From NCBI GenBank assembly GCA_044228435.1, contig JBGAUW010000002.1, positions 186,001 to 250,000 on the forward strand: a stretch of DNA of 64,000 bases, in the 5' to 3' direction. A model generated the notes under the pieces. That model was not told where the DNA came from. It saw only the letters and a list, made by a program, of their open reading frames with translations, and made no database searches. Both the position numbers and the translations under genes were made by a program. Below, in pieces: positions 59,080 through 64,000 of this stretch; the stretch's first letter is position 1, and every line of letters starts with the position of its first letter. This stretch comes from Bog-950 sp044228435. GTDB lineage: Bacteria > Bacteroidota > Bacteroidia > Chitinophagales > LD1.

Positions 59080-60975
59080 TTACTCCAAATCATACTGCAA
59101 CTTCAATAAATTAGAATACAATCCATTCTCTAATTTAGAAAGTTCGGTGTGCGTGCCTTGTTCAACAATTTTGCCTTTATTAATTACCAGTATTACATCG
59201 GCTTTGCGAATGGTAGATAAACGGTGGGCAATAATAAATGTTGTACGGTTCTTCATTAGCTCATCCAGTGCTTCTTTTACCAGCTTTTCACTTTCCGAAT
59301 CGAGGGCCGAAGTTGCTTCATCTAAAATCAAAATTTTAGGGTCGCGCAAAATGGCGCGGGCTATAGCAATGCGTTGTTTTTGTCCGCCCGATATTTTAAC
59401 GCCACGCTCACCCACTATAGTATCAAACTTCTCCGGGAACGATTCAATAAAATTTAGTGCGTTGGCTTTGCGTGCAGCCTCAATAATCTCCTGCTCGGTA
59501 GCGGTGGTTTTACCGTAGGCAATATTTTCTCGTATGGTGCCGCCAAACAAAATAGTATCCTGCGGCACGGTGCCAAAGTTTTTGCGCAGGGCGGTGATGT
59601 TATAATCGCGTATGCTTTTGCCATCGATTAAAATATCGCCCTGCTTAAACGGATAAAAACCACTTAGCAACTTAATGATGGTAGATTTACCTGAGCCGCT
59701 GGGACCTACCAGCGCAATTTTTTGGCCCGACTCTACATTAAACGATAAGCCGCTGAACAACTGCATATCCGGCCGCGATGGATATGCAAAGTGAACATCT
59801 TTAAATTCCACATGGCCGCTAATGCTGGCCTGCAGGTGCTCATCTTCTGTTTTGGTTTCGCTGGTTTCTCCCAAAATTTCATTAATCCTTTCCGATGCGC
59901 CTATGGTTTTTTGCAACACCGAGTAGCTTTCGCTAAGCCCTGCCAGGGAGCTGCCTATAAATAGCGTTAGCAGAAAAAACTGGATTAATTGGCCCATGCT
60001 TATACCGCCATGCTCGGTGCCTTTGGCTACCTCATTTAAGCCCGCATAAACTATGAACACAATAGCGCCAAACATGGCGAAAATGATAAACGAAACAAAG
60101 GCTGCGCGATAACGGGCGGCATACATACCTATAGCAGCCACGCTGTTATTTATTTTGGCATAGCGGCGGGTTTCGTAGGCTTCATTCGTGAAGGCTTTTA
60201 CCACATCAGCTGCCTGAAAGGTCTCTTCTACAATGGTGTTGCTTTCGGCCAGCATATCCTGTGCCTTGCGCGATAGTTTGCGTATAAACCGGCCAAACAA
60301 CACCGCGGCTACTACCAGCACCGGTAACAGCGCGAGTATGATTAAAGTAAGCTTAGGCGATATAATAAATATAAAAGGTATACAGGCTATGGGTAGCACC
60401 AATTGCCTTACAAAAAAGGCCAACTGATTGGTTAGCGCATCCTGTAGCTGTGTCACATCGCTACTTATGCGCGAGGTAAGGTTACCTACCCGGTTCTCTT
60501 CAAAAAAATGAATGGGCAGGGTGGTAATCTTTTCATACAAAGCCCGGCGTATGGCGCTCATTGCATTTTGGCTTACATACTCAAACAAATAAATACGGAA
60601 GAAGGATAACACGGCCTGTATCAATAATACAATGCCTAAAATCTCGCCAATCTCTTTCAGTTTTTCGGGGCTTATTTCAGAAGAACTGTTCGCTATCCAG
60701 TCGGATATTTTTGCCACCTTAACCTCGGCAGCATCGGTCGATTTAATTTCGGCGGTAATGCGTACAATTATTTCTTTTGCCGGTGTAGCGGCATCTACCA
60801 GTTTACCAAAGCCACCCGGTATAATAGTTACAACACCCGTAGAAACCACCAGGCAAAGCATACCCACAATAAATTGCCATTTGTATGGAAGAATGAACCG
60901 GTATATTCTAAGGGCGTCTACAATCTCTTTCCGGCTAACTAATTTTCGCTTGGGCGAATCGGGTTTTTCTGACAT
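59080..60975 (-). CDS. MsbA-like ABC exporter (fused permease and ATPase)
   Basis: 631-aa half-transporter. Six transmembrane helices (about 30-55, 110-135, 190-210, 212-228, 290-312 and 325-345), with an unusual charged periplasmic insertion between the first two (about 70-105). The ATPase has Walker A GPSGSGKST (424-432), the Q-loop in VPQDTILF, signature SGGQ (529-532), Walker B ILILDEA (about 548-554) and His584. It would work as a homodimer and may export lipid A or another lipid, but substrate cannot be set from sequence. Confidence 0.92.
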   Translation of the reverse strand: MSEKPDSPKRKLVSRKEIVDALRIYRFILPYKWQFIVGMLCLVVSTGVVTIIPGGFGKLVDAATPAKEIIVRITAEIKSTDAAEVKVAKISDWIANSSSEISPEKLKEIGEILGIVLLIQAVLSFFRIYLFEYVSQNAMSAIRRALYEKITTLPIHFFEENRVGNLTSRISSDVTQLQDALTNQLAFFVRQLVLPIACIPFIFIISPKLTLIILALLPVLVVAAVLFGRFIRKLSRKAQDMLAESNTIVEETFQAADVVKAFTNEAYETRRYAKINNSVAAIGMYAARYRAAFVSFIIFAMFGAIVFIVYAGLNEVAKGTEHGGISMGQLIQFFLLTLFIGSSLAGLSESYSVLQKTIGASERINEILGETSETKTEDEHLQASISGHVEFKDVHFAYPSRPDMQLFSGLSFNVESGQKIALVGPSGSGKSTIIKLLSGFYPFKQGDILIDGKSIRDYNITALRKNFGTVPQDTILFGGTIRENIAYGKTTATEQEIIEAARKANALNFIESFPEKFDTIVGERGVKISGGQKQRIAIARAILRDPKILILDEATSALDSESEKLVKEALDELMKNRTTFIIAHRLSTIRKADVILVINKGKIVEQGTHTELSKLENGLYSNLLKLQYDLE

Positions 60976-60982
60976 GGCGGGG

Positions 60983-60990
60983 CAAAAATA
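60983..60990 (-). promoter_or_regulatory. Putative -7 element of the ABC exporter gene
   Basis: TATTTTTG on the minus strand, only 7 bases before the start codon, so a transcript from here would be almost leaderless. No TTG is at -33. Confidence 0.35.
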
Positions 60991-61150
60991 AAATTATAGA
61001 ACAGACTTGCCTGCTTATATAAGCGGGGTGCTAAACCTAAGTCGAAACAGCACCGGTAATATTGTTGCGAATTGAAAACAAGGTGTAAAAACCGTTGTTT
61101 AAAGTGGCATTGGCTTAAAGAGCATTAGCCATGGCCAAAAAAACAAAGAA

Positions 61151-61170
61151 GGTCGCCTTTGCAGGCGACC
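61151..61170 (-). terminator. Terminator of rpmI-rplT
   Basis: GGTCGCCT-GCAA-AGGCGACC on the minus strand, followed by TTCTTTGTTTTTTT. It is 35 bases after the rplT stop. Confidence 0.85.
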
Positions 61171-61204
61171 AACTTTGAACCTATGAAAACACTAAAAGTT
61201 GAAA

Positions 61205-61549
61205 TTATTTTACTTTGGCAACAACCGCTTTGAACGCTTCCGGGTTGTTGAGGGCTAAATCGGCAAGAACTTTACGGTTCAATTCAACTTTCGCTGATGC
61301 TAATTTATTGATAAATCTTGAATAAGTCAAACCTTCTTCGCGCACTGCTGCGTTAATACGGGTTATCCATAAAGCGCGGTAATCTCTCTTTTTAAGCTTG
61401 CGGCCTACATAAGAGTATACACCAGCTTTTTCTACCGCGTTTTTAGCTACGGTATATACCTTGCTGCGGCTTAGAAAATATCCTTTGGCACTTTTGAGTA
61501 TCTTTTTACGTCTTGCTCTCGAAGCGACGGCATTGGTTGAACGTGGCAT
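61205..61549 (-). CDS. rplT: 50S ribosomal protein L20
   Basis: 114 aa. MPRSTNAVASRARRKKILKSAKGYFLSRSK opening (in pieces), YVGRKLKKRDYRALWITRINAAVRE and the ending NNPEAFKAVV are all standard. It binds 23S rRNA early in 50S assembly. It lies 43 bases after rpmI on the minus strand. In many bacteria infC comes before this pair; here it does not. Confidence 0.98.
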   Translation of the reverse strand: MPRSTNAVASRARRKKILKSAKGYFLSRSKVYTVAKNAVEKAGVYSYVGRKLKKRDYRALWITRINAAVREEGLTYSRFINKLASAKVELNRKVLADLALNNPEAFKAVVAKVK

Positions 61550-61592
61550 TTTTTGTTAATTTTTTCTGTTTACAAATTTCAGGGTCAATGGA

Positions 61593-61790
61593 TTATGCTA
61601 ATCCGAGCATCAGCTTCACGCGGGGCATATCGCTCTTATGAACGATAGTAGACTTAGAAAGTTCTTCCTTTCTTTTCTTGCTTTTGCTACCCAGCAGGTG
61701 GCGCTTAAATGCTTTAGCACGCTTTATTTTACCTGATCCGGTTACCTTAAAACGTTTTTTGGCTCCGGAATTTGTTTTTTGTTTAGGCAT
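61593..61790 (-). CDS. rpmI: 50S ribosomal protein L35
   Basis: 65 aa, very basic. MPKQKTNSGAKKRFKVTGSGKIKR in pieces, then the KSKKRKEELSKST segment, is typical of L35. First gene of the pair with rplT, preceded by a consensus promoter and no infC. No conserved leader structure for autoregulation is evident by eye. Confidence 0.97.
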   Translation of the reverse strand: MPKQKTNSGAKKRFKVTGSGKIKRAKAFKRHLLGSKSKKRKEELSKSTIVHKSDMPRVKLMLGLA

Positions 61791-61815
61791 AAAATTCTTT
61801 TAAATTTTGGGAGCG

Positions 61816-61845
61816 CAAATATATCCATTGTTTCTACAAAACCAA
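61816..61845 (-). promoter_or_regulatory. Promoter of rpmI-rplT
   Basis: On the minus strand TTG (61845-61843), a 19-base spacer, then TATATTTG (61823-61816): a full consensus match, 25 bases before the rpmI start. Confidence 0.75.
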
Positions 61846-62008
61846 ATGAATTTAAAGTCAGGCTTAACGGAAAATATAAACATAAGCCAAATCAGGCAGA
61901 GAAAGTTTAGTTGGTTGATAGCGTTTACCTATGATCATGCTTTACAAATAGTTGATTTTTAATTTTTTAGAACCACTTATATCTTTATAAGGGTTATTTC
62001 TTTATCAA

Positions 62009-62416
62009 TCATTTGCTGTCCGTCTTTTGTCTTCGCCATTCCTCTAAACTCAATTCTGCATCTTCTACTGGATCGTAATACATAATACGCATGCTATCGG
62101 GGTAAACAAAAAAGTGAAAGTGAGTGACAAATGCATCGCCGTTATCTTCACCTGCCTTAACCCAATAATAATTGTTTATCGAATCAGGTTCGGCGGCAAT
62201 CAGCACTATTAAGTGCCTTTGGCCTTTGGTTTCCTGTTCAATATAATCTGCGCGCTCTTTTACTTCGGGCAGTGCCAGTACAGTATCTATTACACTTTTT
62301 TCAATGGTTGTGGCGCCCTCCTCTAACATACCTGGTGCCGCCACCACAACAGGTTTATTATGGCAACTATTCAGCAGTAGAATAGTCAGTAGAAGTAAAA
62401 TGAGTGTTCGCTTCAT
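62009..62416 (-). CDS. Hypothetical lipoprotein
   Basis: 135 aa with a lipoprotein signal MKRTLILLLLTILLLNSC (Cys18). It was started here because an ATG 20 codons upstream would place extra hydrophobic sequence before it. The mature part has ALPEVKERADYIEQETKG, HLIVLIAAEPD and YYWVKAGEDNGDAFVTHFHFFVYP (in pieces), a small alpha/beta fold not recognised. Function unknown. Confidence 0.7.
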   Translation of the reverse strand: MKRTLILLLLTILLLNSCHNKPVVVAAPGMLEEGATTIEKSVIDTVLALPEVKERADYIEQETKGQRHLIVLIAAEPDSINNYYWVKAGEDNGDAFVTHFHFFVYPDSMRIMYYDPVEDAELSLEEWRRQKTDSK

Positions 62417-62506
62417 TATGCATAAAGGTAATCTGGTAATAGTAAAAACAAAAAAGGTCAGCCTCAATACAGCCAACCTTGTTTGTTTTACGGCCGACCG
62501 GCCCCT

Positions 62507-63547
62507 TTACTCCATTCCAAACAGTCTGAACGCAAAGTAAATACCTGCGCCTACGCAGCCCGATACAGGTATGGTAAGTATCCAGGCCCAAAGAATGTTG
62601 ATGGTAAGCCCCCAGCGAACCGCCGAGATGCGTTTGGTAAGCCCTACACCTATTATAGAGCCCGTAATAGTATGCGTGGTAGAAACCGGAATACCCAGGC
62701 GCTCAGTAGCAAACAGGGTTAAGGCACCGGCAGTTTCGGCGGCAACGCCCTCAAACGGGGTAAGCTTGGTAATTTTGCTGCCCATAGTTTTTACTATACG
62801 CCAACCGCCCATAAGGGTTCCTAAGCCAATGGCTGAATAGCAACCAATCACCACCCAGTGTGGTATATCTTTTATTTTGCCATCTACTTGTATTACGTTC
62901 ATCCAGTCGGGTATTGCGCCGCTGGTTTGATGCGAGTATACAATCATAGCAGCAGCTATAATACCCATTACCTTTTGTGCATCGTTACCACCGTGGCCGA
63001 TACTGAAAAGGGCCGACGATACTAACTGCAGGCGTTTAAACCAGCCATTCATTTTATAAGGGTTGGTTTTTCGGCAGGCCCAAAGTAAAATAACCGATAT
63101 AAAATAAGATAGTACCATACCAATAAGTGGTGCCAATACAATAAACGAAAGGGTTTTAATTACCTTATCTAAATTAACTACCCCAAAACCGGCATGGGCT
63201 ATAGCCGCACCTGCAAAACCACCCATAAGGGTGTGCGACGAGCTGGAAGGGATACCTAAATACCAGGTTAAAAGGTTCCAAAAAATAGCTGCTACAAGGC
63301 CGGCGGCAATCACAGCCAGGGTTATCGATTCGGGTTTTACGGTTTTAGCTACTGTATCGGCCACTTTAAGTTCGGTAGAGAGCCAGTAGGCTACCACGTT
63401 AAAAAAAGCTGCCCAAACTACTGCCTGAAAGGGCGTTAGAACGCGCGTACTTACAATGGTGGCAATAGAGTTTGCAGAATCGTGAAACCCGTTGATAAAA
63501 TCGAAAATGAGGGCTAAAACGACAATTACTACTAATAATTCGAACAT
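62507..63547 (-). CDS. Pit-family inorganic phosphate transporter
   Basis: Inner-membrane metal-phosphate:H+ symporter, 346 aa. Both halves carry the family repeat: NGFHDSANSIATIVSTR near the N-terminus and GHGGNDAQKVMGIIAA in the middle. About ten hydrophobic segments are visible, with a short cytoplasmic loop. The closing STTHTITGSIIGVGL segment is also typical. It lies 38 bases downstream of a DUF47/PhoU-like gene on the same strand, the usual Pit accessory arrangement. Confidence 0.94.
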   Translation of the reverse strand: MFELLVVIVVLALIFDFINGFHDSANSIATIVSTRVLTPFQAVVWAAFFNVVAYWLSTELKVADTVAKTVKPESITLAVIAAGLVAAIFWNLLTWYLGIPSSSSHTLMGGFAGAAIAHAGFGVVNLDKVIKTLSFIVLAPLIGMVLSYFISVILLWACRKTNPYKMNGWFKRLQLVSSALFSIGHGGNDAQKVMGIIAAAMIVYSHQTSGAIPDWMNVIQVDGKIKDIPHWVVIGCYSAIGLGTLMGGWRIVKTMGSKITKLTPFEGVAAETAGALTLFATERLGIPVSTTHTITGSIIGVGLTKRISAVRWGLTINILWAWILTIPVSGCVGAGIYFAFRLFGME

Positions 63548-63567
63548 GTATAAGGTTTAAAGGGTTA

Positions 63568-63581
63568 AACGTTTAAACGTT
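63568..63581. repeat. 14-base perfect palindrome
   Basis: AACGTTTAAACGTT in the 38-base gap between the DUF47 and Pit genes. Possibly an operator, possibly chance. Confidence 0.3.
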
Positions 63582-63585
63582 CCTC

Positions 63586-64000
63586 CTATGAATTTTTTAC
63601 AATAATGGTTTCAATTACGTTAGCCACATCTTCGCACTTATCCGTAGCGGTTTCCATGTTAGAGAGTATCTCTTTCATTTTCATGATTTTTATGGCATCC
63701 GTTTCGTTATCAAACAAATCGGCAATGGCGGTATCAAACACATCATCAGCGTGGTTCTCAAGGCTGTTTATGCGCACAATAGCTTCGCGTATACGCACGG
63801 TGTTATTCATATCCTTCATATTGGTTACGGCTATATGAATTTCTTTGGCCGAGTGCTCAATAATTTCGCACAGCTTTTTCATGGCAGGCGTTATATCCTG
63901 TATTTTATAGGTATCAATACGCTTGCTGCTGCCATCTATATAATCAACAATATCATCCAGCGATGAAGCTAAATACGAAATATCTTCGCGGTCGAAGGGG
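63586..64000 (-). CDS. DUF47/PhoU-like Pit accessory protein, partial
   Basis: Cut by the right window edge: the open frame runs on past 64000 (…DREDISYLASSLDDIVDYIDG upstream, in pieces) and only the C-terminal about 137 residues are seen. All-helical, with ISYLASSLDDIVDYID, ENHADDVFDTAIADLF (E-x3-D metal-type motif) and METATDKCEDVANVIETI, as in DUF47/PhoU proteins that work with Pit transporters. An internal ATG at 63882 is not the true start. Confidence 0.88.
   Translation of the reverse strand, partial: PFDREDISYLASSLDDIVDYIDGSSKRIDTYKIQDITPAMKKLCEIIEHSAKEIHIAVTNMKDMNNTVRIREAIVRINSLENHADDVFDTAIADLFDNETDAIKIMKMKEILSNMETATDKCEDVANVIETIIVKNS

Noticed and set aside
61847..61963. 38-codon frame upstream of rpmI
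   Set aside because: It overlaps the minus-strand rpmI promoter region and has no conserved feature.

Overview
The window is ordinary chromosome from a Bacteroidota bacterium, most like the Chitinophagales/Sphingobacteriia side of the phylum; the genus cannot be told from sequence alone. Signs of this are type IX secretion (T9SS) C-terminal sorting domains, a giant SprB-repeat protein with a gliding-motility-type C-terminus, several TonB-dependent receptors with carboxypeptidase-like N-domains, the ftsX-DUF3098-uppP-truB gene order, promoters of the TTG-N19-TAnnTTTG type, and gene starts without purine-rich Shine-Dalgarno sites. No rRNA, tRNA, CRISPR array, insertion sequence or prophage was found.

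Layout. 0-5 kb: a secreted PNGase F-like protein and an M1 aminopeptidase. 4.8-13.9 kb: a metal (probably iron) uptake locus. A TonB receptor and a small unknown gene run leftward; a DUF4856 lipoprotein, imelysin, HTTM protein, FecA-like receptor and two tiny genes (45 and 48 aa) run rightward. Three copies of a TTTAGA-N4/5-TCTAAA operator lie between the two arms. 14.0-19.0 kb: an ECF sigma factor, a membrane-anchored possible anti-sigma and four exported proteins resembling the C-terminal domains of the T9SS motor protein GldM. 19.0-22.8 kb: a complete subclass B1 metallo-beta-lactamase with a nested palindrome at its start codon, a TonB receptor and a YceI protein. 22.9-28.4 kb: housekeeping enzymes mixed with small Cys-rich unknowns. 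28.5-31.8 kb: a repetitive T9SS adhesin. 31.9-36.6 kb: a DUF6789-like membrane protein, a response regulator-kinase-response regulator cassette and a MacB-type permease flanked by dispersed repeats. 37.1-48.0 kb: core genes queA, ftsX, uppP, truB, ribF, holA and amn, with small unknowns. 48.1-53.7 kb: a giant secreted protein with about 18 SprB-type repeats. 53.9-64.0 kb: purM, DUF1415, a DUF1963/YwqG-like protein, a ribulose-phosphate-epimerase-like/CBS fusion overlapping DAHP synthase, an ABC exporter, rplT/rpmI, a lipoprotein, and a Pit phosphate transporter with a DUF47 partner cut by the window edge.

Most worth a second look are: (1) the metal-uptake operon with its operators and the 45-aa Cys protein resembling the [2Fe-2S] end of FhuF; (2) the sigma/anti-sigma plus GldM-C-like gene set; (3) the epimerase-CBS fusion tied to DAHP synthase; (4) a dispersed two-hairpin repeat whose second stem changes sequence but keeps pairing; (5) the palindrome abutting the beta-lactamase start. 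All functional statements are by eye from residue patterns; no database search was run.
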